Numbered from the stretch's first letter, positions 9,354-18,714 are shown. The stretch is DNA of 64,000 nt from Deinococcus aerius (GCF_002897375.1 NZ_BFAG01000007.1:173082-237081), one strand, 5' to 3'. Notes: generated from the sequence alone by a model not told the origin. Program-made: numbers and translations.

Positions 9354-10171
9354 AGCCCGTCTTCAACACTGCCAACTTCGCCTTCCGGCAGGTGAACTAC
9401 CGCGCCACCGGCGACTGGGGCCAGGCCTGCCGCACCAGCCGCGAACACTTCGCCCCGGTCGAGACCTTCGAAGCCCGCTTCGACGAGCTGCTGGGCGAGG
9501 TGGACGCCCTGGGGTTCAGGGACATCGAGCTGTGGCACTTCCACCTGCACCAGAACTGGTGGACGCCGGAGCACGTTGAGATCGCGCTGGACACGGCCGG
9601 GCGGCGCGGCATGCGTTTCGTCGCGTACTGCGGCGGCTTTGGGGACGACCTGCCCGAGTTCGAGCGGACGCTGGGACTGGTCAGGGCGCTGGACATCCCC
9701 CTGCTGGCCGGAAACAGCCGCGTGTTCCGCGAGCAGCGGGCCGAGTTCGTCGCCCGGCTGCGTGACCTCGGTGTGCGCTTCGGTTACGAGAACCACCCCG
9801 AGAAGACGCCGCAGGAGCTGCTGGACCGCACCGGACCGGACGAGGGCGGCCTGGTCGGCGTGACCGTCGATACCGGCTGGTTCGGCACTCAGGGCTACCC
9901 CGCCGACGAGGCCGTCCGTGAACTCGGCGAGCGGGTCATCCATGTTCACCTCAAGGACGTGCGAGAGGTGGGCAGGCATGACACCGTCGGCTACGGACAG
10001 GGTGTGGTGCCGGTACGCGAGGTGGTCGAGGCCCTTTCATACATGGGCTATGGCGGCTACCTCAGCGTCGAGCACGAGCCGGAACAGTTCGACCCGACCG
10101 ATGACCTGCTGGAATCCCTGCGCCAACTCCGGTCGTGGCTGGTACCCCACGGGCAGGGGGCGAGGCCATGA
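9350..10171 (+). CDS. sugar phosphate isomerase/epimerase family (TIM barrel)
   Basis: A 273-residue protein of the AP-endonuclease-2/xylose-isomerase-like TIM-barrel family. Metal-binding blocks are visible: VTVDTGWFGTQGY, VIHVHLKDVREV and GGYLSVEHEPE near the C-terminus, each carrying the expected acidic or histidine ligand. Members include inosose dehydratases, hydroxypyruvate isomerases (OtnI) and 3-keto-sugar epimerases or isomerases. It overlaps the GH38 gene upstream and the Gfo/Idh/MocA gene downstream by 4 bp. The pairing with an oxidoreductase is typical for keto-sugar chemistry. The exact reaction is not determined by the sequence. Confidence 0.75.
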   Translation: MKPVFNTANFAFRQVNYRATGDWGQACRTSREHFAPVETFEARFDELLGEVDALGFRDIELWHFHLHQNWWTPEHVEIALDTAGRRGMRFVAYCGGFGDDLPEFERTLGLVRALDIPLLAGNSRVFREQRAEFVARLRDLGVRFGYENHPEKTPQELLDRTGPDEGGLVGVTVDTGWFGTQGYPADEAVRELGERVIHVHLKDVREVGRHDTVGYGQGVVPVREVVEALSYMGYGGYLSVEHEPEQFDPTDDLLESLRQLRSWLVPHGQGARP

Positions 10172-11238
10172 AACCCGTGAAGATCGCCATCGTCGGCACG
10201 GGCGTGATCGCCACCCCGTACGCGAAGGCCATGCGCGCCTACCCCGGCCTGGAGCTGTACGGCTGCTTCGACCTCGACCGGGAGCGTGCCCGCGACTATG
10301 CCAGTCAGCACGGCTGCCGCGCCTTCGACTCGCTGGAGGACCTGCTCGCCGACCCCGAGGTGGAGCTGGTCGTCAATCTCACCGTGTTCCCCGCGCACTA
10401 CGCGGTCACGCGGCAGGCGCTGGAGGCGGGCAAGCACGTGTACAGCGAGAAACCGCTGGCGGGCAGCAGCGAGCAGGCGCAGGAGTTGGTGGCCCTGGCC
10501 CGGGAGCGCGGCGCGCGTCTGGGCTGCGCGCCCGCCACATTCCTGGGCGAGGCGCAGCAGCGCGCCCTGCGGGAGCTGCGGGCGGGACTCATCGGCCCGG
10601 TCCGCGTCATCTACGCCGAGGCGAACCACGGCCGCATCGAGACGTGGCACCCGGTGCCGGACAGCTTCTATCAGGTGGGACCGCTCCGTGACGTGGGCGT
10701 GTACCCGCTGGGCATTGTCACCAGCATCTTCGGCCCGGCCTCCCGAGTGTGGGCTTACGGAAAGACGGTCAAACCCGAGAGGCTCACCAAGCGTGGCGTG
10801 CCCTTCCAGGCGACCGAGAACGACTTCTACGTCGCGGTCGTGGAACTCGCCAGCGGCCCGGTGCTGCGCCTCACCACGTCCTTTTACACGACCGACAAGG
10901 GCAAACAGAGCGGCATCGAGTTCCAGGGCGACGACGGGCAACTGTACCTGGGGAGCTGGATGGCGCCCCGTGCAAGCATCGAGACCGCCCGCTTCGGCTC
11001 CGAGTACGAACCGCTCCCGGACTACACGCCCGCCGAACAGAGCTTCAACTGGGCTGCCCCGCTCGACGACCTTGCCCGCGCGCTGCGCGAGAACCGCCCC
11101 CACCGCGTGACCGGCGAGCAGGCCGCGCACATCGTCGAGATTCTGGAAGCCGCACATCTGTCGATCCGGCAGGGGGGGATGGTGCCCCTGGGCACCACCT
11201 TCACGCCCGCCGAGCCGGTCGAAGCCCAGCCCGCCTGA
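10168..11238 (+). CDS. Gfo/Idh/MocA family oxidoreductase
   Basis: A 356-residue NAD(P)-dependent sugar or inositol dehydrogenase. The start is the ATG in the ATGA overlap with the isomerase gene, because the Rossmann motif IAIVGTGVIATP follows within ten residues. The conserved VYSEKPLAG block gives the catalytic lysine of the EKP motif, and the C-terminal alpha/beta domain has the family pattern. Known members oxidise sugars or glycosides at a ring carbon, often C3, or reduce keto-sugars. A second family member lies at 19373-20353 next to a ThuA gene. The substrate is unknown. Confidence 0.83.
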   Translation: MKPVKIAIVGTGVIATPYAKAMRAYPGLELYGCFDLDRERARDYASQHGCRAFDSLEDLLADPEVELVVNLTVFPAHYAVTRQALEAGKHVYSEKPLAGSSEQAQELVALARERGARLGCAPATFLGEAQQRALRELRAGLIGPVRVIYAEANHGRIETWHPVPDSFYQVGPLRDVGVYPLGIVTSIFGPASRVWAYGKTVKPERLTKRGVPFQATENDFYVAVVELASGPVLRLTTSFYTTDKGKQSGIEFQGDDGQLYLGSWMAPRASIETARFGSEYEPLPDYTPAEQSFNWAAPLDDLARALRENRPHRVTGEQAAHIVEILEAAHLSIRQGGMVPLGTTFTPAEPVEAQPA

Positions 11239-11334
11239 TCCCTCAGAAATGAGCCCTGCCGTGACCAGTTCCCCCCTCCTCCAGCCCTCGCGCGCCTTCC
11301 GCCACTCTCTTCCCCACACTCTGAAGGACCGGAC

Positions 11335-13107
11335 ATGATCGAGGTGCTGCCCGGCGTGTTCCGCCATACCGGCTCCGCCCAGGTGTACGCGGTGTGCGAC
11401 GGGGACAGCGCCGTGCTGGTGAACATCGGGGACGGCAGCGTCCTCGACGACCTGCCGCCTCGGGTCCGGCGGGTGCGCGCGGTGCTGCTCACCCACCATC
11501 ACCGGGACGTGGCGGCGGGCGCGGCGCGGGCCGTCCGGGCGGGCATCCCCGTCTACGCCCCGGAGGGCGAGCGGGCCAGCCTGCACGACCCCCAGCGCTA
11601 CCTCTCGCTCGCGGACGCCCGCAACAACTACGACGCGCGCCCCCATATCTGGACCGTGCCGGACGCGGCGGTGACGCTGCCGCTGCGCGAGTACCGGACC
11701 TACCGCTTCGGGCGGCTGCGCTTCACCCTGCGGCCCACGCCCGGCCAGACGCCCGGCGCGGCGTCGTTCCTGCTCAAGTTCCGCCGCATGACCCTGGCCT
11801 TTACCGGCGACCTGCTGTACGCGCCGGGCCAGATCAGCCGCCTCGCTTCCACCCAGTGGACCTACCACGGCGGCGAGGGCATCGCGGGCACCATCCTGTC
11901 GCTGCTCGACCTGGCCGACCAGTCGCCCACGCACATCCTGCCCTCGCACGGGGAGATCATGGGCGCGGGGGCGCTGCGCCAGACCGCCGAGGCGCTGTGG
12001 CCGCTGCTGCTGCTGCGCCGCCACAACCTGCGGCTCTTCGAGCTGCGCGCCGAGCCGTACGCCGAGCTGCGCCCGTGGCTGCTCTGGAACCGCACCAGCC
12101 TGGCGAACCTGTACGTCCTGCGCTCGGAAAGTGGGCGCGCCCTGATGATCGACTTCGGGTACGACTTCTGCTTCGGGCAGGCGAGCGGCACCGACCGCGA
12201 GTCGCGCCGCCCCTGGCTGTACACCATTCCCGCGCTGTTCGAGAGGTACGGGGTGAAGGGCATCGACGCCGTGATCCCCACCCACTACCACGACGACCAC
12301 GTGGCAGGCATCCCGCTGCTGCGCGAGGTGTACGGGGCGGAATTGTGGGCGCCGGAGAACGTGGCGGGCGTCCTCGCCGAGCCCCAGGCGTTCCGGTTGC
12401 CCTGCCTGTGGTTCGAGCCGATGGAGGCCGACCGCCGCCTGCCGCTCGGCCAGCCCTTCGAATGGGAGGAGTTCCGCATCACGCCCTTTGAAGTCACCGG
12501 CCACGCCCGCTACGCCAGCGCCCTGCTCGTGGAGGCGCACGGGGAACGGGTGCTCTTCGGCGGGGACCAGTATGCGGACCCTGACGGATTGGGCCTGAAC
12601 TACACCTACCCCAACCTCTTCTGCGAGGACGACTATGTCCGCAGCGCCGAACTCTACGCGCGGCTGCGCCCGGACCTGATCCTCGGAGGTCATAACGGTC
12701 CCATCAAGCCCAGCCCGGAGTATTTCGACGAGCTGCTCGCGCGGGGCCGGGCGCTGCAAACCCTCCACGCCGCCCTCCAGCCCCCCTCCGCCCGCATGGT
12801 GATGCACGCCGAGCCGATCAGCGTGCCGAGCGGGAGTCCGGTGACCCTGACGGTCGAGAATCCCACCGACGCCCCCTTCGAGGGAGAACTCCACGTGTAC
12901 GGCCGCGCGACGGAGGCCGCCTGCCTGCCCCTGCGGATTCCGCCCTCCTCCCGCCTCACCCTGCCCTTCAGCCCTAGTGGGCCGCAGGGCGCCCGCATCC
13001 ACTTCGAGCTGCGCGGGGCTCCCGGCGAGCCCTGCCAGTTCGCCCACGCCACCATCGACCATCCCCCCTACGGCAACAGCCTCTATGGTGACAGCTATGC
13101 CTCCTGA
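11335..13107 (+). CDS. tandem metallo-beta-lactamase-fold hydrolase with C-terminal beta domain
   Basis: A 590-residue protein with two metallo-beta-lactamase domains. The first (about 1-230) has LLTHHHRDVAAG (His54-Asp58) but valine where the last histidine of HxHxDH usually stands, and later TGDLLYAPG and LPSHGE. The second (about 250-480) has a complete site, THYHDDHVAG (His317, His319, Asp321, His322), with FGGDQYADPDG and GGHNGP. The last 100 residues look like a beta-sandwich. No signal peptide is present. It starts after a 96-bp spacer with GAAGGA upstream and overlaps the GH84 gene at its end. The first domain may be structural or bind fewer metals. The substrate is unknown; lactones or esters of sugar acids would fit the setting. 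Confidence 0.75.
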   Translation: MIEVLPGVFRHTGSAQVYAVCDGDSAVLVNIGDGSVLDDLPPRVRRVRAVLLTHHHRDVAAGAARAVRAGIPVYAPEGERASLHDPQRYLSLADARNNYDARPHIWTVPDAAVTLPLREYRTYRFGRLRFTLRPTPGQTPGAASFLLKFRRMTLAFTGDLLYAPGQISRLASTQWTYHGGEGIAGTILSLLDLADQSPTHILPSHGEIMGAGALRQTAEALWPLLLLRRHNLRLFELRAEPYAELRPWLLWNRTSLANLYVLRSESGRALMIDFGYDFCFGQASGTDRESRRPWLYTIPALFERYGVKGIDAVIPTHYHDDHVAGIPLLREVYGAELWAPENVAGVLAEPQAFRLPCLWFEPMEADRRLPLGQPFEWEEFRITPFEVTGHARYASALLVEAHGERVLFGGDQYADPDGLGLNYTYPNLFCEDDYVRSAELYARLRPDLILGGHNGPIKPSPEYFDELLARGRALQTLHAALQPPSARMVMHAEPISVPSGSPVTLTVENPTDAPFEGELHVYGRATEAACLPLRIPPSSRLTLPFSPSGPQGARIHFELRGAPGEPCQFAHATIDHPPYGNSLYGDSYAS

Positions 13108-14503
13108 ACGGCGCGGCATCCTCGAAGCGTTCTACGGCCGTCCCTGGTCCTGGCAGGAGCGGCACGACATGGTGGACTTCATGCACAGGGTGGGCTTCAA
13201 CGCCTACGTCTACGCGCCAAAAAACGATCCCGTCCACCGTAACCGCTGGCGGGAGCCGTACACGAACGTGGAGTGGGCGCAGTTCGGGCGGCTGGCCCGG
13301 CACGCCCGGGACGTGGGCGTGGAATTCATCTTCGGGCTCAGCGCCCTGAAGTTCAGCTACACCAACCCCGCCCACCTGATGACGCTGCGTTCCAAGCTGC
13401 GGGAGGCCAAGGCGCGCGGCATCCGCTCGTTCGCGCTGATGCTCGACGACCTGCCCAAGAACTTCTCGCACAGCGAGGACGTCACCGTCTTTCCCGACCT
13501 GGCCCGCGCCCAGGCCTGGCTGGTGAACGAACTCGTGCAGGACCTGGACCCGGACGGCGAATTCTACTTCTGTCCCACCCAGTACTTCGGGAGCGGCAAC
13601 TCCACGTACCTGTGGGCGCTGGGGGCCAGCCTCACGCCCCGCGCGCAGGTCTTCTGGACCGGGCGCAAGGAGTGCAGCCCCACGATCACCGCCGCCGATC
13701 TCGGGCGGGTGTCGGACGTGCTGCGCCGCAAGGTCGTGATCTGGGACAACTTCCCGGTGAACGACCTCGACATGCAGCACGACCTGCACGTGGCGCCGCT
13801 GGTGGGCCGCGCGCCGGAGCTGCCGGAGGTGGCCGGGGGCTACTTCGCGGCGGCGGGCGCCCTGTCGGCCACCAGCCGCATCGCCCTGCGGACCACGGCG
13901 GCGTACCTGCGCGACCCGTACGGGTACAACCCGGTCGCCGCCTTCCGGGACGCGGTCCGGGTCAGCACCGCCAGTTCCCAGGAGGCCGCGGCGGTCGCCT
14001 TCCTCGCCGACCTCGCCCGCCGTCACCCGCTGGTGAGCCGCAGCAGCGTCCTGTACCACTCGCTGTGGCCCGCCATCGACGCCTTCTGGGCGGCACGCGG
14101 CGGTCCCCCCGAGGAGGCCGGGCCGGACGTTCCGGGCCGCCCCGCCATGAGCGACGTTCCGCCGGACGAGCGGCCCCTGCGCCAGATCGTGCGGGACATG
14201 GAACTGCACGCCTACACGCTCTTCCGGTTGCAAGACCCCGTCCTGCGCCGCAATCTCGCCCCCTGGACCGCCAAGCTCGCGGGCTGGGCGCGGGTGGCGA
14301 AGTACGCGCTGGGCGCCCTGGACAACCCGGGGGACGCCCGCGCCCGCGAGTACGTGCTGGAGGAGATTCCCCTGGTGCGCGAGAACTTCCACTGGGTCGC
14401 CGGGGACACCTTCGACACCTTCGCCCGCCGCTGCGTCTGGAGCGCGGAGCGGGCGAGCGAGCGGGCGAGTGAGCCGGGTCAGCCGGTTCGGGAGACGGCG
14501 TGA
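13097..14503 (+). CDS. GH84-family beta-N-acetylglucosaminidase (copy 1)
   Basis: A 468-residue protein beginning ILEAFYGRPWSW, the hallmark N-terminus of the GH84 barrel. The catalytic aspartate pair is Asp117-Asp118 in LMLDDLPKN; GH84 enzymes work by substrate assistance from the 2-acetamido group. Further family blocks are CPTQYFG, VFWTGRKECS and VIWDNFPVND. I chose the ATG at 13097 (GGTGA five bases upstream); ATG 13085 is also in frame. It overlaps the previous gene by 11 bp and the next by 4 bp. No export signal is visible, suggesting cytoplasmic cleavage of GlcNAc from imported oligosaccharides. A second GH84 gene lies at 20801-22093. Confidence 0.85.
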   Translation: MPPERRGILEAFYGRPWSWQERHDMVDFMHRVGFNAYVYAPKNDPVHRNRWREPYTNVEWAQFGRLARHARDVGVEFIFGLSALKFSYTNPAHLMTLRSKLREAKARGIRSFALMLDDLPKNFSHSEDVTVFPDLARAQAWLVNELVQDLDPDGEFYFCPTQYFGSGNSTYLWALGASLTPRAQVFWTGRKECSPTITAADLGRVSDVLRRKVVIWDNFPVNDLDMQHDLHVAPLVGRAPELPEVAGGYFAAAGALSATSRIALRTTAAYLRDPYGYNPVAAFRDAVRVSTASSQEAAAVAFLADLARRHPLVSRSSVLYHSLWPAIDAFWAARGGPPEEAGPDVPGRPAMSDVPPDERPLRQIVRDMELHAYTLFRLQDPVLRRNLAPWTAKLAGWARVAKYALGALDNPGDARAREYVLEEIPLVRENFHWVAGDTFDTFARRCVWSAERASERASEPGQPVRETA

Positions 14504-15819
14504 CCGCCCGTTCCACCTCCCTCGCCGATATTGGCCGCCCGATTGCCGAGCGCACCGTCATCGGCAACGGCAGTCCCATCGGTCTGCTCGGCTCCAGCAC
14601 CGCCTACAAGCAGGTCTGGGCGCGCGACTCCATGATCTGCTCTCTGGGTCTGATGCTCTGCGCGGACCCCGAGGGACCCGAGATCGCCCGGCGGTCCATC
14701 CGCACCCTCGCCGCCTACCAGTCGCGGCTGGGCAACATTCCCCACAACGTCGGCTTCACCGGCATTCCCGACCCGGCACTCATCGCTCACGGCGGGGCAC
14801 TGCACGTGGGCGAGGACGCGCCAAAGGTCGTGGTAGATACGGCCCACGCGGGCTGCATCGACAACAGCCTGTGGTTCATCCTGGGCAACGACTACGTCCA
14901 CCGCACGGACGGGGACACCGGGCGCCTGCGCCAGATGTGGCCCCACCTGCGCCGCGCCTACACCTGGCTGGAATACCAGGACAGCAACGAGTGCGGCCTG
15001 CTGGAGGTCCACGAGGCGATGGACTGGGCCGACCTCTTCGCCAACCGCTACAACAGCCTGTGGCCCAACGCCCTGTGGTTCGCCGCGCAGCGCTCCATGG
15101 CGGCGATGAGCGAGGCCCTGGGGGAGGATGGCAGCCCTTACCGGGCGCGGGCCGAGGACATCCGCTTCAAGCTCAACACGCTGCTGTGGCTCGGCCCGGA
15201 GGTCGAAAAGGATATGACCTGGGTGGAGAACCACCGCAAGGAGTGGCTCTACCCCATCCGCCTGACGACCACCGTGCTGCAGGAGCGCCCCTACTACCTG
15301 CCCTACATGGCCTTCCGCGACTACGAGGACCGCTTCGACACCTTCGGGAACCTCGTCGCCATCCTGTTCGGGCTGGCGAGTGAGGCGCAGGCGAACAAGA
15401 TTCTCGACTACATCGAGTCCGCCGGGGTGAACGAGCCGTGGCCGGTGAAAGCGATCTACCCGCCCGTGCAGCCCGGGGACAAGGACTGGCGGGAGTATTA
15501 CCGCCTGCGGAACCTGAACCTGCCCGACCAGTACCACAACGGCGGCATCTGGCCCATGATCGGCGGGTTCTACGTGGCGGCCCTGGTCAAAGCCGGACGC
15601 CTGGACGAGGCGGCGCGGCAACTGGGGCGCCTGGCCGAGATGAACCGTCTCTCCCGCACGCCGGGCCTGGAATGGGACTTCAACGAGTGGCACCACGGGC
15701 GCAGCGGGCGGCCCAGCGGCTTCCGCGGCCAGAGCTGGTCGGCAGCGATGTTCATCTACGCGCACGAATGTGTTCAGCAGGGCTTCTGCCCGGTCTTCAA
15801 TGCGGGGGAGGGCTGGTGA
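14500..15819 (+). CDS. GH100-like / amylo-alpha-1,6-glucosidase-like (alpha/alpha)6 protein
   Basis: A 439-residue protein with an (alpha/alpha)6-barrel look. It carries QVWARDSMICSLGL near the N-terminus, EVHEAMDWADLFANRY in the middle and QYHNGGIWPMIGGFYVAAL near the end. These resemble neutral/alkaline invertases (GH100) and glycogen-debranching-type domains, where the aspartate of the DW block and a later glutamate are catalytic. The N-terminus lacks any signal peptide. GTG start overlaps the GH84 stop by 4 bp, and its own stop overlaps the aldolase start. The substrate in a mannosidase/GlcNAcase cluster is unclear; a non-reducing disaccharide such as a sucrose analogue is possible. Confidence 0.62.
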   Translation: MTARSTSLADIGRPIAERTVIGNGSPIGLLGSSTAYKQVWARDSMICSLGLMLCADPEGPEIARRSIRTLAAYQSRLGNIPHNVGFTGIPDPALIAHGGALHVGEDAPKVVVDTAHAGCIDNSLWFILGNDYVHRTDGDTGRLRQMWPHLRRAYTWLEYQDSNECGLLEVHEAMDWADLFANRYNSLWPNALWFAAQRSMAAMSEALGEDGSPYRARAEDIRFKLNTLLWLGPEVEKDMTWVENHRKEWLYPIRLTTTVLQERPYYLPYMAFRDYEDRFDTFGNLVAILFGLASEAQANKILDYIESAGVNEPWPVKAIYPPVQPGDKDWREYYRLRNLNLPDQYHNGGIWPMIGGFYVAALVKAGRLDEAARQLGRLAEMNRLSRTPGLEWDFNEWHHGRSGRPSGFRGQSWSAAMFIYAHECVQQGFCPVFNAGEGW

Positions 15820-16514
15820 CGGCGGGCGGACTCAGCGAACAGCTCGCCCGGGAGGCGCGCGACCTGTACGCGCGGGGCCTGACGACTTCTACTGGCGGCA
15901 ACCTCAGCCACCGGGACGGAACGGGCTTCCGGGTCAGCGCGACGAATACGGCCTTTGCCCGGCAGCTTTCCGAGGACTTCACCCTGTGCGGTTCCGAAGG
16001 GGAGCAGGTGAGCGGCCCGAAGCCCTCCAAGGAGGCTGCCTTTCACGCCGCCATCTACCGGGCGCGTCCCGACGTGAACGCCGTGCTGCACCTGCACGCC
16101 ACGGACTCGCTCACCCTGTCCTGCCTGGCTGCGCCCACGGAGGAGGGCAATGTGCTGCCGGTCCATTCCAGCTACGCGGTCACCCGGGTCGGACGGGTGC
16201 CGCTGCTGCCGTACCTCCCGCCGGGTGGGGCCGACCTCGCCGCCGCGGTCGGCCGGGCCTGCCGGAACGTAAGCGCCGTGCTCCTGCAAAACCACGGGGT
16301 CATCACCTGGGGCGGGAGTCTCGCCGAGGCGCGCGACATCCTGGAGGAATTGGAGCAGAACGCCCGGGTGTGGCTCGCCTCGCGCGGGCAGGCGCGGGTG
16401 CTGAGCGATGAGGAACTGGCGGAGGCGAACGCCCGCGCCACGCATGGCGCCCCCATCGCCCCGGGGGAGCAGCGGCCCCGCCTGCTTCCCGGCCTTCGGG
16501 GGTGGGGACCATGA
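15816..16514 (+). CDS. class II aldolase/adducin family protein, OtnC-like
   Basis: A 232-residue zinc-dependent aldolase of the fuculose/ribulose-phosphate type. The GTG start is fixed by a 4-bp overlap with the previous stop. Zinc and substrate blocks are GLTTSTGGNLSHRDG, AVLHLHATDS (His-x-His) and LLQNHGVITWG. The family cleaves or decarboxylates sugar phosphates. It directly precedes a DUF1537 kinase, which is the arrangement of otnC (3-oxo-tetronate-4-phosphate decarboxylase) and otnK in four-carbon acid-sugar catabolism. I therefore favour an OtnC-like decarboxylase, but fuculose-phosphate aldolase activity is an alternative. Confidence 0.72.
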   Translation: MTAGGLSEQLAREARDLYARGLTTSTGGNLSHRDGTGFRVSATNTAFARQLSEDFTLCGSEGEQVSGPKPSKEAAFHAAIYRARPDVNAVLHLHATDSLTLSCLAAPTEEGNVLPVHSSYAVTRVGRVPLLPYLPPGGADLAAAVGRACRNVSAVLLQNHGVITWGGSLAEARDILEELEQNARVWLASRGQARVLSDEELAEANARATHGAPIAPGEQRPRLLPGLRGWGP

Positions 16515-17821
16515 TGCCGAGATTGGGCATTGTCGCCGACGACATCACCGGGGCCGGGGACATCGGCGGGCTGCTCGCGGGGCACGGCTACGCCGTCCGC
16601 ATCCTCTCGCAGGGCGCCGACTGGGAGGGCCTGTGTGCCCGATTGGCCCAGGAACGGACGGACGCGCTAATCATCGACACGGACTCTCGCTTCCTGCCGC
16701 CAGATGCCGCACGGGAGCGGGTGGAGCGGGCCACCCGTGCCCTGATGGCGACCGGGTGCGGCGCCTACTGGAAAAAGACCTGCTCGGTCTTCCGGGGCAA
16801 CGTCGGCGCGGAGTTCGACGCGATGCTGGGGACGCTGGGCGAGAACTTCGGGGTTGCGGTCGCCGCCTTTCCCAAGAATGGGCGCACAACTCTGCATGGC
16901 GACCACTTCGTGCGGGGCGTGCCCCTCCCCGACACCGAGTTCGGGCAGGACCCGGTGCATCCGCGGCGAGAGGTCAATCTGGTGCGGGACCTGGGCACCC
17001 AAACGCCGCACCGTGTCATCAACCTCCCCATCGAGACCGTGCGCGAGGGAGTGCGGGCCGTGCGGACCCGCCGCGAGGAGCTGGAGCGGGAGGGCGTGCG
17101 GTACGTGCTGGCGGACGCGGAGACACAGAGCGACCTCCGGGTGCTTGCGGAAGCGTTGTCGGGGGAACGGGTGTTCCTCGGCTCCAGTGGCCTGGCGGAG
17201 GAATTGCCCGCCGTGTGGCCGCCCGTGGAGCCCTTCGACCCGCTGTCCGGTGCCCGCTGGACCCATCCCCGGCAGGTCGTGATGATCGCCGGATCGGTCA
17301 TGCCGCAGAGCCGCGCGCAGGTGGAGCATTACGCGGCGCGCGGCGGGACGGTGCATGAACTGGATGTGGACCTCGCCCTGCGCGACCCGGAGCGGGCCAG
17401 CCGATTACTTGCCGACCTCGCCCTCGGCACGCTGCACACGCACGACACGGTCCTGCTCCGTTCTCCCAACTCGCCGGAGCAGGTGGAGGCGGCCCGCGAG
17501 GTGGGCGCCGCGCTCGGCCTGCACGGCATCGAGGTCAGCCAGCGCGTCTCGGGCGTTCTGGCCGAGGCCGCGCGGATCACGGCGTGCGAGGCGGGCACCC
17601 AGAAACTCGTCGCGCTGGGCGGGGACACCTCGGCGGCCCTGACCCGGGCGCTGGGGGTCACGCACACGGTCGTCGTCCAGGAACTCGCGCCCGGTCTGCC
17701 CAGCACCTACGCGCCCGACGAGGGTTTGCTGCTTGTCTTAAAGAGTGGATCGTTCGGTCCGCCCGATTTTCTAGCGCTCGCCATAGACCACCTCCAACGC
17801 GCGCACGGGGAGCAGGCGTGA
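16511..17821 (+). CDS. four-carbon acid sugar kinase family (DUF1537), OtnK-like
   Basis: A 436-residue protein with the DUF1537 N-terminal acid-sugar-binding half (IVADDITGAGDIGGLLA) and C-terminal nucleotide-binding half (GGDTSAALTRALGV). Family members phosphorylate 3-oxo-tetronates (OtnK) or D-threonate/D-erythronate (DtnK). The start is the first ATG of ATGATG in the overlap with the aldolase gene; a GTG nine bases earlier is less likely. Coupling with the OtnC-like gene supports a kinase-decarboxylase pair. A dedicated acid-sugar dehydrogenase is not obvious, but one of the Gfo/Idh/MocA proteins could supply the oxidation. Confidence 0.76.
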   Translation: MMPRLGIVADDITGAGDIGGLLAGHGYAVRILSQGADWEGLCARLAQERTDALIIDTDSRFLPPDAARERVERATRALMATGCGAYWKKTCSVFRGNVGAEFDAMLGTLGENFGVAVAAFPKNGRTTLHGDHFVRGVPLPDTEFGQDPVHPRREVNLVRDLGTQTPHRVINLPIETVREGVRAVRTRREELEREGVRYVLADAETQSDLRVLAEALSGERVFLGSSGLAEELPAVWPPVEPFDPLSGARWTHPRQVVMIAGSVMPQSRAQVEHYAARGGTVHELDVDLALRDPERASRLLADLALGTLHTHDTVLLRSPNSPEQVEAAREVGAALGLHGIEVSQRVSGVLAEAARITACEAGTQKLVALGGDTSAALTRALGVTHTVVVQELAPGLPSTYAPDEGLLLVLKSGSFGPPDFLALAIDHLQRAHGEQA

Positions 17822-18714
17822 CCCGGGTACTGACCTTCGGAGGTGCCGTCATCGACTTCGTCCGCAGTGGGGACCACTGGCAGGCCCGGGCGGGCGGCAG
17901 CGCCTGGAACACCGCGCGGGTGCTGGTGGCGCTGGGTCAGCCCACCGCCTTCGTCGGGGCGCTGGGGGACGATCCTTTTGCCGAGGGGCTGTGGACGGAG
18001 GCGGAGGCCCACGGCCTCGACCTGAGCCTCATCCAGCGGGTAAAGGCGCACACGGCCCTCTCCGTCATCCACCGCACTCACCCGGCCCAGTACGCCTTTT
18101 ACGCGGAGAACGCGGCTGACTCCCAGTTCAGCCGCTGTCCTGAAGACGCCTGGCAAGGGGTGACCGCCGCCTACTTCGGGGGCATCACCCTCATGCGCGA
18201 CCCGGCCCGCCCGCATTTCCTCGCGCTCGCCCGGAAGGCGCGGGAGCGCGGAATCACAGTCGTCTACGACCCCAACTACCGCCCCCAGCTTGGGGACGCC
18301 TACCGAGAGGCGTTTCCGCAATACGTCCCGCTGGCCGACTTCATCAAGGTCAGCGAGGAGGACCTGGCCGGGCTGCTGCCCCACCTCACGCTGGATCAGG
18401 CCCTCGCGTGGGTGCGGGCGCTCAACCCCGCCGCCACGGTGCTGCTCACCCTGGGCGCACAGGGCGCTCGCCTGATCGGCCCGGGTTTGGACCTCCATCA
18501 CCCCGGCTACCGGGTGGACGTGGTCGACACCGTCGGCGCCGGGGACGCCAGCATCGCGGGGCTGCTGTACTCCACCCTTCACGACCCGCAGGCTCCCCCC
18601 GCCCGGCATCTCGGCTTCGCGCTCGCCTGCGCCGCCGCCGCCTGCACCCGCCCGGGGGCACACGCCCCCACCCTCACCGAAGTCCGTTCCCTGCTCCAGG
18701 AGACCCAGGCATGA
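17818..18714 (+). CDS. PfkB family carbohydrate kinase
   Basis: A 298-residue ribokinase-fold kinase. The GTG start overlaps the previous stop (GTGA). Family signatures are the N-terminal ARAGGSAWNTARVLVALG block and the C-terminal ATP/anion-hole motif DTVGAGDASIAGLL with catalytic Asp. VVYDPNYRPQLG is the usual mid-protein block. It would phosphorylate a free sugar or keto-acid released by the cluster: fructose, mannose-derived ketose or 2-keto-3-deoxy acid are the common substrates. Which one cannot be read from the sequence. It overlaps the ThuA gene by 4 bp. Confidence 0.82.
   Translation: MTRVLTFGGAVIDFVRSGDHWQARAGGSAWNTARVLVALGQPTAFVGALGDDPFAEGLWTEAEAHGLDLSLIQRVKAHTALSVIHRTHPAQYAFYAENAADSQFSRCPEDAWQGVTAAYFGGITLMRDPARPHFLALARKARERGITVVYDPNYRPQLGDAYREAFPQYVPLADFIKVSEEDLAGLLPHLTLDQALAWVRALNPAATVLLTLGAQGARLIGPGLDLHHPGYRVDVVDTVGAGDASIAGLLYSTLHDPQAPPARHLGFALACAAAACTRPGAHAPTLTEVRSLLQETQA

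Noticed and set aside
10057..13119. 1020-codon open frame on the minus strand
   Set aside because: Antisense shadow of the Gfo/Idh/MocA and metallo-beta-lactamase genes; composition rich in Gly, Ala, Arg, His and Val with no motif.
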